DNA of 64,000 bases from an uncultured Dorea sp. (lineage in GTDB: Bacteria > Bacillota > Clostridia > Lachnospirales > Lachnospiraceae), in the NCBI GenBank assembly GCA_910579925.1, contig CAJTVY010000002.1, forward strand, positions 107,474 through 171,473, in the 5' to 3' direction. Each line of letters starts with the position of its first letter. The stretch's first letter is position 1. The notes under the pieces were generated by a model, which saw nothing but the letters and a program-made list of their open reading frames with translations, was not told the DNA's origin and did no database searches. Of this stretch, positions 35,357-44,021 are shown one piece after another. Made by a program: the position numbers and the translations under genes.

Positions 35357-38300
35357 TCATTCTCTGGCTTCCATTACAAATTCATTAGTCTTGTCGTCAA
35401 AAATAAAATAGCTTGGAATATAGTCATGATATCCTTTAGAAAAATCTCCCGTATATCCTACATACCTTTTACTTTCCTCATGAAAGTCCATATATTTTCC
35501 GGATATCTGCAGTTCATAAGCCTGTCCGTTTCTAACTCCAAATATATAAGATACGCTTCCAGATCCGCCTGCGCTTTGCTCCCACACAATAAATTTATGC
35601 TGATCAGCTTCGCAAAAACCAGAAAAATATCCATATGTATTTATCTTTTCCAAAGTAATCTGATTATCCGACGATATAAAATATATGTTTACCTCAATAT
35701 TAGGTCCAAATTTATTCTGCTCATTATCTGTAATAGCAAATGCTTCGTTTTTCCCATCTCCATCATAATCATCAATCATGTAATGTAAGATTATCTCTCC
35801 CTCTACTTTTTCCTGAAATTCTCCCTGACTCATCAAGACTCCATCTAAACCCTCCTTTTTATTAATCTGAACCACTCCCCACTTTCCTTCTTTTTTCACC
35901 CAGCATTTCCCATCGTATACCGGTCGAATTTCTTCAAATTCTCCCATACTGATTATTTCGTTACCATGAGTATCTCTCAATTCCCATTCGCCCTCTTTGC
36001 ATAAAACTACATATCCGCCAGATGCTGCATAGCAAAACTCTTCGGATTCACCATTTTCATGATTCTCATATGGAATATACTCTTTCCACGAAGCATCATA
36101 GTCTAACGGAATTACGATTTCACCATTTCTGTCTACATACCCCCATTTTCCATCCCTACATACGGCCATCAGACCGTCTGAAAAAGAACCACATTTTTCA
36201 TAGATAAAATCCGTTGATAGTTTTCCATCCGAATATACCGCATATTTACCTGTCAGATCCTCATACCATGCATTTTTCATTTCACTTTTCACCTTCTCTG
36301 TGACTCCAGAAGTATTTTCTTGTACTGGAATCGGAAATTTCGGATATGGCATTTCATTTGCTAAATAACGGTACATTAAGCCATTGTTCCAGAAATAAAT
36401 CCCCCCATATAAGCCAAAAGCATCCCCATGGCCAAAGGCAAAGGCTAATCCATCCTCCGACAAATCAAATTCTGTAGTATAATCTCCTGTCATCGAATCG
36501 TATCGTGGTTCTTGACAGATCACATGATATCTTGATACATGGGTACTAACTGATTGAAAATTCATATTTTCCAGTAAGTTTCCTTCCATGTCGATCAGGC
36601 CATACCCATCCCCTCTTTTAATAACTGCATATCCATAATTTTCTTCCAATTGTTTATTTAACATATTGACAGGAGTTCCCAATGCATCGTTACTATTCAG
36701 ATAATATATGTTATCCGCTTCAATATCAGGATTCAAACTCCAGGTATAATTCTTTCCATATTCATTTGCCTGCCGTATTGCATTCTCAGCATTTACTGCC
36801 TGATATTCATATGTCTTGCCGTTAAGCACAGATGTATATTGTCCCGTCGCACTATCAATCAAGAGTTCTTTCAGTTCTTTTCCTGACAGTTCTGGATTCG
36901 CAGAAAGCATTAGCCCTGCAACTCCACTTACATAAGGCGCTGAATAGGAAGTTCCCCATGCCCCTTCATCAGAATACTGATCATCAGGCTCAAGCAGATA
37001 TATATCTTCTCCTGGTGCCAGTATATCAACGCGCGAACCCGAACAACTATATTCCGAAGCATAAAATTCATAATCTTCTGACATACCTATGGATCCAGCA
37101 ACTACAATTCTGTCTTTTATTTCGGGATTAGTTATACCAGAAAAAATATCATATTGAGCATCAACATTTCCATAATCCAGTCTGGACTCATAATCATCAT
37201 ACTTTTTATATTTTTCCGCATTTTTATTCGAAGCCTCAATATATCCAACTTTAGCATTTTTATCATCTGCGTCAGCTTTCACATAATAGTATCGCTTATT
37301 CTTTCCAACGGATTCATTGTTATTTCCAGCGCCTTTACAAATCAAAAAGTCGTATCCTTTGTTTAATAATATTTCAAGAAACCGTCCTACTTCCTCATTC
37401 AACTCATTCAGCGCTTCTATTGCTTCAGTGTTCTCTCTGCTTGCTGCAAATGCCAGAAGATCATAGCCTAAGCTGACGTTTATAATAGTCGTTTTGTAAT
37501 TATCGTTATCCAAAGACATTAAATATACCAATGCAACCCTGCTGACCATACTCGATACATAATTGACGCCCAAATTAGTAATTCCTTCCCACGATGCAGC
37601 CTTTAATTTCACATTCGGTATGATTCCAGATACGCCAATTCCATTATTAAATCCAGCTCCTATAATACCCGAAACTGCCGTTCCATGCTTTTTATATTTC
37701 TTTTCTGACTTGTTTGTCATATTTAGATTACCTAACGGTCTTTCAACAAAATTTTCTTTTAGATCTTCATGTTCATAATCGGTTGCTTCTAATTCAAAAA
37801 TACCTACATTTACCTCGTCCGGTGTATTTTTTACATTATTTTCCAGATAATACCAGGCTTCCGGAACTTTCATAAATTCCAATCCCCAGTTTTTCCCACC
37901 GGGATTCTCAGACCATTCATTTTTCCATTCTGCATCGTTGGGATAATAGCCCGACAAATTATTGCCTCTAAAAACACGGTTTAACCACACGCCTTCTGTG
38001 GCCTCTTCTTTCTCCAGATCTTTCTTTAACTCAGTCAGTTCATCATATGTCAGTTCGCTTGCCGCCTCAATCTGATATGTATTGGTAATCTCTATATAGC
38101 CTACAATATCAAAATTGTATTTTTTAATCAAGGCTTCCATATCTTTATAATTTATATCTGGTCTGGCATCAATAACAAGTTCATTTTCTATGTATTCTAA
38201 TGATTTTCCCGGAATCTGTTTCATCTTATCTGAACCGGCTGTTTTGCAGTATAGACTTTCAGAATATTTTATTTGGTTATCTCCCACCACTTCCGACTCT

Positions 38301-38404
38301 GTACTTCTATATTTGTGTATTAAAAGGGCTATTCCTGCTATAGTAAAAATGATTCCAATTATAATATACACTCTTTTCTTAATAATAAACTTCTGAAACT
38401 GCAT
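35357..38404 (-). CDS. Membrane-anchored S8 subtilisin-like serine protease with WG repeats
   Basis: A transmembrane helix at 12-29 is followed by a prodomain-like region (about 70-140) and an S8 domain (about 170-510). The His motif HGTAVSGIIGAG (H240), the oxyanion GAGNNN (N361 region) and the Ser motif GTSYSAPYVSG (S486) are intact. The first motif, normally VIDTG, reads VGIFELE, so the catalytic Asp position is Glu (E204). Residues about 590-860 hold WG-type repeats (GYGLIDMEGN, GKWGYVDRNGEIVIP, GKWGVVQ). A final beta domain contains DYDGDGKNEAF, like a calcium or FG-GAP loop. It probably faces outward. It might process surface proteins or be a binding-only pseudoprotease. Confidence 0.85.
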   Translation of the reverse strand: MQFQKFIIKKRVYIIIGIIFTIAGIALLIHKYRSTESEVVGDNQIKYSESLYCKTAGSDKMKQIPGKSLEYIENELVIDARPDINYKDMEALIKKYNFDIVGYIEITNTYQIEAASELTYDELTELKKDLEKEEATEGVWLNRVFRGNNLSGYYPNDAEWKNEWSENPGGKNWGLEFMKVPEAWYYLENNVKNTPDEVNVGIFELEATDYEHEDLKENFVERPLGNLNMTNKSEKKYKKHGTAVSGIIGAGFNNGIGVSGIIPNVKLKAASWEGITNLGVNYVSSMVSRVALVYLMSLDNDNYKTTIINVSLGYDLLAFAASRENTEAIEALNELNEEVGRFLEILLNKGYDFLICKGAGNNNESVGKNKRYYYVKADADDKNAKVGYIEASNKNAEKYKKYDDYESRLDYGNVDAQYDIFSGITNPEIKDRIVVAGSIGMSEDYEFYASEYSCSGSRVDILAPGEDIYLLEPDDQYSDEGAWGTSYSAPYVSGVAGLMLSANPELSGKELKELLIDSATGQYTSVLNGKTYEYQAVNAENAIRQANEYGKNYTWSLNPDIEADNIYYLNSNDALGTPVNMLNKQLEENYGYAVIKRGDGYGLIDMEGNLLENMNFQSVSTHVSRYHVICQEPRYDSMTGDYTTEFDLSEDGLAFAFGHGDAFGLYGGIYFWNNGLMYRYLANEMPYPKFPIPVQENTSGVTEKVKSEMKNAWYEDLTGKYAVYSDGKLSTDFIYEKCGSFSDGLMAVCRDGKWGYVDRNGEIVIPLDYDASWKEYIPYENHENGESEEFCYAASGGYVVLCKEGEWELRDTHGNEIISMGEFEEIRPVYDGKCWVKKEGKWGVVQINKKEGLDGVLMSQGEFQEKVEGEIILHYMIDDYDGDGKNEAFAITDNEQNKFGPNIEVNIYFISSDNQITLEKINTYGYFSGFCEADQHKFIVWEQSAGGSGSVSYIFGVRNGQAYELQISGKYMDFHEESKRYVGYTGDFSKGYHDYIPSYFIFDDKTNEFVMEARE

Positions 38405-38445
38405 AAAGCCCTCCCCAATAATTAAAATAATTTCTAATACCTACT

Positions 38446-38489
38446 GGACAAAGGCCACCCGCCCGCAGGGCCTGCGGCACGGTGTGTCC
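38446..38489 (-). promoter_or_regulatory. Nested GC-rich hairpin in the subtilase 5' leader
   Basis: On the minus strand GGACA pairs with TGTCC, CACC with GGTG, and CCGCAG with CTGCGG, nested around a short loop. It stands between the second leader element and the start codon, about 45 bases before the ATG, and is far richer in GC than its surroundings. It could be a translational or transcriptional control structure, or a terminator scar. Confidence 0.45.
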
Positions 38490-38516
38490 TTGGATATAGA
38501 TATTTGCATCAAAATA

Positions 38517-38560
38517 GGTAAGCAAATAAAAAGAAGTTTCCTTCTCCTTATCTCCTTACC
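38517..38560 (-). promoter_or_regulatory. Duplicated structured leader RNA, copy 2
   Basis: GGTAAG...GCTTACC encloses AGAAG-GAAA-CTTCT, as in copy 1 at 33812-33854. The segment between the inner hairpin and one outer arm differs between copies while both paired regions are kept, as expected for a functional RNA fold rather than a recent exact duplication. Confidence 0.5.
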
Positions 38561-38577
38561 TTGATTAACCACGTATT

Positions 38578-38606
38578 ATTATACCACATGTTTCAATATT
38601 ATTCGA
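38578..38606 (-). promoter_or_regulatory. Promoter of the subtilase operon
   Basis: TATAAT (38578-38583) with TCGAAT 17 bases upstream. TGTCGAA overlapping the -35 matches the Spo0A box consensus TGNCGAA. This is the twin of the promoter at 33872-33900. Confidence 0.5.
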
Positions 38607-38644
38607 CATTTTTTTAAATTCCATAATACATGAATTCAGTGGAA

Positions 38645-39694
38645 CTATTTTATAATAATGTGTTTTAGTTTACTCATTGCAAAAAATATCCCATATCCTA
38701 TATATTCCATTATAGATTCTATTCTCCTGCGCAGTACGTGCTTATTTACGATTCCATATTCCTCAAACATTTTTCGCATATCTTCTGTTATGCCCATATA
38801 TGAAATGGCATGATTACTGTTCTTTGTACTACAGCGGACAATCCTTGGCGGGGTTTCAAACAGCAGGCTAATTGCAGCTTGATGATTATTTATTCCAAAC
38901 TCACTGTGTGCTCTGTCTAAAATTACAAGCTTTATGTCTTTGGAAGCAAAAAGCACATTATGGCTTAACGTTCCATTTGTAGAAATTATGATCGAGGCAT
39001 GCATATACTTTTCCACCTGTTCTGCCAATGTCATACACTCCGGATGAAGTATCTCAAAACCATTATCTCGTAATATTTTTTCAATTACCCTTTCGCCAAA
39101 ACTCCGATATATTTTATGTAAATTTGAACGGCTAAGATAAAGCTTTACTTCATTTATATCTTTTTTGGGTATTCCTCTTTTAGATACATTATCGGCAACA
39201 TAATTAAATATATTTTTATATTGATTGCTTATATATTTGCCTGATATATAAGCAGGGGTGTAAAATAAGACTTCTGTGAATTTTGTGGGCGCTTTAATAT
39301 AAGCAGCCTCGATTGCGGCAATCCTACATATTCAAAAAACTCTAAAAGCCATTTTGGCATCTGCTCCAACGCAAGAAAACACACAACACGGACATCCGCA
39401 TTCTCTTCTAAAATCCCCCAGAGTCTTGAGGCTTCATCAATAAGGAAATGGCCATAATGGCATCTTAGATCTCCAAGATAATAAACCTTTTCATCAATAT
39501 ATTTTATTTCTTTTTCCTTAACCCCCCCCCCCCTCATCGTCAAACACATATATATCCGTTCCATACCGCCTCTTTCCAGAATATTTAACATATTCTCCAT
39601 TTTTATCATATAATCCAGCTTTACTGCTGAATCCTCTTGGAACAATGGTCGCATCTCTGTAAGATGCACTCTTTAGACATTCGTTCATTACCAT
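38645..39694 (-). pseudogene. GT61 family glycosyltransferase, frameshifted at a G12 tract and once more downstream
   Basis: Three segments in alternating frames make one GT61 (DUF563) protein of about 350 residues: start MVMNECLKSASYRDA; then YYLGDLRCHYGHFLIDEA, the family signature; then YLSRSNLHKIYRSFGERV and IISTNGTLSHNVLFA. The first break is at a run of 12 G, where 11 or 14 would restore the frame. A second, opposite single-base shift lies near 39287-39300 (between ILK and APTKF). The start ATG follows AGGAGG; a TAG stands in frame before it. GT61 enzymes include xylosyl- and other transferases. With two breaks it is probably inactive, though the first may be reversible by slippage. Confidence 0.8.
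39522..39533 (-). repeat. G12 homopolymer in the GT61 coding sequence
   Basis: Twelve C on the plus strand are twelve G in the coding strand, between codons for DDE and the VKEKEIKYI segment. Length 12 leads directly to TAA; 11 or 14 joins the flanking frames. Such tracts are the classic substrate of slipped-strand phase variation. Confidence 0.85.
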
Positions 39695-39777
39695 TTTCCC
39701 ACATGCCTCCTATCCAGTAAGGGTATGATTTTCTATAATGCAGCAAATATTATCTGCCAAACAGGCCGAAGATTTAC

Positions 39778-41319
39778 CTATTCCAACTTTTCTATAGATT
39801 TTCCATTCATCAAAGCCAGGAAAATAAACAAAAACGGAAGCGTATAAATCGAATATTCGTTCATTAATGCCTGTATCAGATAGATAATCAAAGTTAACGC
39901 ACCCATAATATAAAAAGAATTCTTCTTCCAATTGCGGAATCCTCTGACCAATGTTGAAAGCAAAAGACCAAAGTAACTGATCAGGCCTAGCAGCCCCATG
40001 TCTGTCGCCATCTGCAGGATTTCATTATGGGGATCTGCGTATCCACTATCGGGTGTAAGCTTATTCATAAGGCTCATAAAGGTTTCATAAGAATTCATCC
40101 CATTTCCAAATAATTTGCGCAGAAAGGGTTCTTCTTTAATTGCAGCTACAGTCCTGCGCCATACAAATCCACGTTCATTAAATGTTGCATCTGTCAGAAC
40201 AAGATTCTGCCAGAAAGATTCATTGGATAGATTAGCTGCATTTATATTAGCAAATAGAATGCAGACAATACCGATTCCGGCGGCGGCCAGGAAGATCATC
40301 ACAACTCCCTTTCTTGCAGCGGCCAGTTTTTCCCTCATTGTTTTCCTGTTTCGTTTCCATGCCAAAAGAAATGCCAGATAGCAGAGTATTTCACAAATCA
40401 GAATCCTGTAATCTAATATAATTGCGCCCGTTCCGTGGAATGGATGGAGTTTGTCGCCGAATAAAAGACGCAGGAGACAGATTGTAAGCTTTGCGCCGAG
40501 ATAAATGCCGGTGATCTGGGTATACCGGTCCGCCCACTGTTCCGACTCCAAGGCAAAATACCCGAGTAAAAGCATACCAAGAATCATTGCTATAATGGAA
40601 CTGTCGGTTTTTATAAAAAGCGTAAACAAAAAACCAAGATAGAGATTGTATCCACAGATTTTTTGTGTAGACACTTCTTTACATAGCATATAGATTACCA
40701 TGATTGGCGGAAGCATGAGACTGACATAGCAGGCAGTGTAGTTTACATTGCTCATCGGGGTCAGATAAATACGGATCTGCGCAGCATTAAGTCCATCCTG
40801 GATGTTAAAAAAATTAATGCCGCAGGCACAGAAGATTCCGCAAATGTAGATAGCGGAACTGCCGGCAATCCATATCCATAGCAACGTTTTATCTAATCGT
40901 CCATATTGCCGAATGGCAAAATAAATGGCAAGGATGACCAGAAAGCATAATCCGCTGATGGTTCGCGAAGACATCTCTAAAAATGTCGAGGTAATGTTAC
41001 GTGAGAGGATTGTGGATATGGCAAGTGCGGCCAGCAAGACCAGAGTAAATACGACGTCTGGTTTCTTTGGCATTGTCATGTTATTTCCCCAGTCATACAG
41101 TGCGATCAGAAACTGCGGAAGCATAACGCAAAGGTAGATAATAGAAGAGACAAGGAAGAAATTCCGCTTGTCCAGATATAGATGGAACATTTTATCTGTG
41201 TTAAACAGCGGAAAGAATACCAGCATAGAGAGCAGATACAGATGTGTAGCTGCCAAAGCCAGCCAGGCAGGTATAAAAGATTTCAAGTTATCCATGAGTT
41301 TGTCCATTATTGTATCCAT
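39778..41319 (-). CDS. O-antigen ligase/Wzy-like polysaccharide polymerase
   Basis: The 513-residue polytopic membrane protein has about 12 hydrophobic segments. Before the last helices there is a large outside loop containing RGFVWRRTVAAIKEEPFL and GYADPHNEILQMATDMGL, the conserved region of the Wzy/WaaL (Wzy_C) superfamily with Arg and His-Asn residues. It would polymerise or ligate lipid-linked repeat units at the outer membrane face, working with the ABC flippase and priming enzyme encoded upstream. The GC content seems higher than in neighbouring genes. AAAGG precedes the ATG. A 146-base gap of mixed composition separates it from the epimerase gene. Confidence 0.85.
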   Translation of the reverse strand: MDTIMDKLMDNLKSFIPAWLALAATHLYLLSMLVFFPLFNTDKMFHLYLDKRNFFLVSSIIYLCVMLPQFLIALYDWGNNMTMPKKPDVVFTLVLLAALAISTILSRNITSTFLEMSSRTISGLCFLVILAIYFAIRQYGRLDKTLLWIWIAGSSAIYICGIFCACGINFFNIQDGLNAAQIRIYLTPMSNVNYTACYVSLMLPPIMVIYMLCKEVSTQKICGYNLYLGFLFTLFIKTDSSIIAMILGMLLLGYFALESEQWADRYTQITGIYLGAKLTICLLRLLFGDKLHPFHGTGAIILDYRILICEILCYLAFLLAWKRNRKTMREKLAAARKGVVMIFLAAAGIGIVCILFANINAANLSNESFWQNLVLTDATFNERGFVWRRTVAAIKEEPFLRKLFGNGMNSYETFMSLMNKLTPDSGYADPHNEILQMATDMGLLGLISYFGLLLSTLVRGFRNWKKNSFYIMGALTLIIYLIQALMNEYSIYTLPFLFIFLALMNGKSIEKLE

Positions 41320-41465
41320 AATTTTACCTTTTCTTTCTAAAATATAGTTTATATATTATTTGCAGATGGAAATCCAGGCAAGTCCTTTGGCGGACTGTAA
41401 ATGCGTCAGTACACCAGACTTCCTGTAGTTCACAGGGCGGTTCGGCGACCAAGTGAGCAGGTCGA

Positions 41466-42359
41466 TCAGCAGCCGTCATTTAGATACATGTAATACTTTT
41501 TTATCCCCTCTTCTATCCCGCATAAATCATTATGGTATAATGCCCGGATTCTGTGATTATCCAGTATGGATGTCTGTACATCCACGTCCCGTGCCGCCGC
41601 ATAATGCACATCGACTTTCAGCCCCAGGGTTTCTACAATGTCAATCACCGAATTTTGAGAAGTTCCTATTCCTGTGCCGACATTAAACACCGTTTCTTCT
41701 CCTCTATATTCTATAATTGTCTTAAGCATATTACATACATCATCAATATAAATATAATCCCTGACAATATCTCCTTTCCCCCATATTTCAATACTCTCGC
41801 CTGCCATTACTTTTTTTAGCACGGCATCTATAAAGCCAACACCTTTTTCAAAATTCTGCCCTGGCCCATACGGATTAGAAATTCTTGCAATGCGGATATT
41901 GGATTTATTATGCCTGTTAAAAATACTAATTGCATTCTCGATAGCAACCTTCACATTTCCATAATGATTAATCGGCTGCAATTTAGCGTGTTCTGGTATC
42001 GGCTGTATACTCTGCTCCCCGTATACAGTCCCGCCAGAAGACAAAAACAACATCCCTTTCTGACTTTTTGAAACCCTCTCACAAAGCTTGACAGTCTGAA
42101 TCAGATCCCGGCTATATCCCATAAGATACTTAGGATTAGAATTACTTGGATTCATTGTACTTAAAGCATGTACAATATAATCCGCCTCATCCACAACTTT
42201 GAACAATTCAATGTCGTCGAAAAAATCTCCTTGTATATATTCATAATTTCCCTGAAACAAACATGGAGAAATATCATAGACCTGTACTTGCTGGTCTTTC
42301 AGAAATTTTACAAGATTCTTTCCAATAAAACCATTTCCGCCTATCATAAGAATTTTCAT
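41466..42359 (-). CDS. NAD-dependent epimerase/dehydratase (extended SDR, GalE-like)
   Basis: Rossmann GGNGFIGKNL at the N-terminus, LSSGGTVYG, the catalytic HYGNVK (Tyr-x3-Lys) and the substrate-side RISNPYGPGQN, RDYIYIDDVC and FNVGTG motifs define an extended SDR acting on a nucleotide sugar. The UDP-glucose/UDP-GlcNAc 4-epimerase group is the closest type. A 4-epimerisation supplying galactose-type precursors is likely but not certain. AGGAAGAGG precedes the ATG. Three bases separate it from the GT2 gene upstream. Confidence 0.85.
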   Translation of the reverse strand: MKILMIGGNGFIGKNLVKFLKDQQVQVYDISPCLFQGNYEYIQGDFFDDIELFKVVDEADYIVHALSTMNPSNSNPKYLMGYSRDLIQTVKLCERVSKSQKGMLFLSSGGTVYGEQSIQPIPEHAKLQPINHYGNVKVAIENAISIFNRHNKSNIRIARISNPYGPGQNFEKGVGFIDAVLKKVMAGESIEIWGKGDIVRDYIYIDDVCNMLKTIIEYRGEETVFNVGTGIGTSQNSVIDIVETLGLKVDVHYAAARDVDVQTSILDNHRIRALYHNDLCGIEEGIKKYYMYLNDGC

Positions 42360-42362
42360 ACA

Positions 42363-43358
42363 CTACCTCTTCCTAATTACTCTGTCCAGCAATTCACAGG
42401 ATAGCGCCAGTATATCCGTCACGAACATTCCTTTGACTGCCAGGTAATATTGTATCCTAATATGCAGGTTCTGTCTTTTCGCATATTTTTTGAAATGCTT
42501 TTTTAGGAAAGCATCACATTTTTTTCTTTGTAAATAATATTCTTTCCTTTCCTTATGTGTCGCAGCTACACTGGCAACCATTAACGGCCTGTAAGAGTTT
42601 AGAAGCGTCAGCAGCGCAGCCTCACCATACTCAGAATATCCTCTTTTCATGACATACCGATATCTTTCTATTTCAGAATATATACGCATAAAAAGATCTT
42701 TTAGTTTCCTGGTGGCTACAATACTGCTTTTTCTATGTACATAATGATAAAGAACATCTGGAAGCACCACCACCTTAGAAGCTGCTTCTACAAGCCTGTA
42801 CATAATCGCTATATCTTCGTAGCTGACTGACTTAGGAAAATGAAATCTGTCAAACAGGCTTCTGTCATACAATTTATTCCAGGCAAAACTTTCAATCGTT
42901 CTGTCTAATATTTTTCCTAGCGCCTCTTTACCTGTGTAGATTTCTTTTTCATCTACAATATGGCATGGAATACACTTCTTATAATCTCTGGAATAACTAC
43001 AGATAACAATCTGTGCATCATTCCCAACAAAATTATCCAGCATGATCGAAATCATATCCGGTTCCATCCAGTCATCCATATCAATAAAACTGATGTATCT
43101 TCCCGTCGACGCCTCGATTCCTGTATTACGGGCATCTGCTAACCCACCGTTAGTCTTATGTATGACTCTGATCCTTTCATCCTTTTCTGCATAGCGATCC
43201 AGAATCTGCGGACTTAAGTCTGTTGAACCATCATCTACAAAAATAATCTCCAGATTCGTATATGTCTGAGATAAGATAGATTCAATACACTTATCAAGAC
43301 AATCTTCACCGTTATAAACGGCCACCAGAACCGAAACTAAAATTTTTTCATTATCCAT
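42363..43358 (-). CDS. GT2 family glycosyltransferase (no R-module)
   Basis: A GT2 domain with VSVLVAVYNGEDCLDKC, VDDGSTDLS, FIDMDDW and SVSYEDIAIMY covers the first 230 residues. The last 100 residues are basic and helical (KKHFKKYAKRQNLHIR), probably membrane-associated. Unlike GT2 proteins at 2-18 kb there is no Rossmann add-on, so this half of the locus has a different ancestry. An internal ATG with AAGG eight bases upstream is preferred to the longer frame. Sugar specificity is unknown. Confidence 0.87.
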   Translation of the reverse strand: MDNEKILVSVLVAVYNGEDCLDKCIESILSQTYTNLEIIFVDDGSTDLSPQILDRYAEKDERIRVIHKTNGGLADARNTGIEASTGRYISFIDMDDWMEPDMISIMLDNFVGNDAQIVICSYSRDYKKCIPCHIVDEKEIYTGKEALGKILDRTIESFAWNKLYDRSLFDRFHFPKSVSYEDIAIMYRLVEAASKVVVLPDVLYHYVHRKSSIVATRKLKDLFMRIYSEIERYRYVMKRGYSEYGEAALLTLLNSYRPLMVASVAATHKERKEYYLQRKKCDAFLKKHFKKYAKRQNLHIRIQYYLAVKGMFVTDILALSCELLDRVIRKR

Positions 43359-43419
43359 TTTAGATACCTTATGAATCCTTTTATACAAAACATTGACAAC
43401 CATTTATTGAGTAATAATA

Positions 43420-43979
43420 CTACCCGCAAATATTTATTCTGTTTGCAATATAATCTAATGTCGCATTGGGCTTATTATGAACCGTACCAGGATTACCGAT
43501 AACAATTGAATGAGATGGAACATCAAAATTAACAAAGCTATTTGCAGCAATTAACACATCGTCCCCGATTGTTATATTCCCAACGATAACAGCGTTCATT
43601 CCCACAAATACATTATTTCCTATTCTAGGTGCCCCACCTTTTTCACCTTTTGTATGTCCTATGGTACAACCTTTTAATAAAGTTAAATTCTTACCACAAA
43701 CAGCTTTAGGATTAATTGTAATATTATAAGGATGAACTAATAATACCCCCCCCCCAGATTGGTTCCCTCCGGAATCTCTACGCCGCACAGCCTTGCATAT
43801 TTACTATAGAAATGTCTATAAATTCGTTTTACAAACTTATTACCCGCCCCTTGTAATCGTCTATAAAAATATAAAGTCATAAATCCGTAATTTTTTCTAA
43901 ATCTAAACAGATTATAAGAAGATGTTCCTGTAATTCGAAAAGCGTCTTGTTGTATAAGCTCATTCATCATTGTCTTCAT
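43420..43979 (-). pseudogene. Serine acetyltransferase-like (left-handed beta-helix) acyltransferase, switched OFF at a G10 tract
   Basis: The N-terminal helical part (from MKTMMNEL, GGAG upstream, to VEIPEGTNL) and the hexapeptide-repeat part (LLVHPYNITINP, TIGHTKGEKGGAPRIGNNV, GDDVLIAANSFVNFDVP) lie in different frames joined by a run of ten G. Eight or eleven G would give one 186-187 residue enzyme of the serine acetyltransferase/WbbJ type, which O- or N-acetylates sugars. At ten G translation ends two codons after the tract. All family motifs are intact on both sides, so this looks like a reversible OFF state rather than decay. Confidence 0.85.
43746..43755 (-). repeat. G10 homopolymer in the acetyltransferase coding sequence
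   Basis: The ten-base run is placed exactly between the helical N-terminus and the first hexapeptide repeats. In frame at 8 or 11, out of frame at 10. It codes for glycines in a loop, where length changes by three would be tolerated. Confidence 0.85.
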
Positions 43980-44021
43980 ATTAGCAATTCTCCTTTTCCA
44001 TTTACCCAGGATATTAAAAAC

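Noticed and set aside
39710..39931. Minus-strand 73-codon frame beginning MEEEFFLYYG
   Set aside because: It overlaps the end of the Wzy-like gene in another frame and has no motif.
43420..43788. Reading the hexapeptide part of the acetyltransferase as a separate 122-codon gene
   Set aside because: Its start would lie out of frame upstream of the G tract without a ribosome site; the N-terminal helical part belongs to the same protein.
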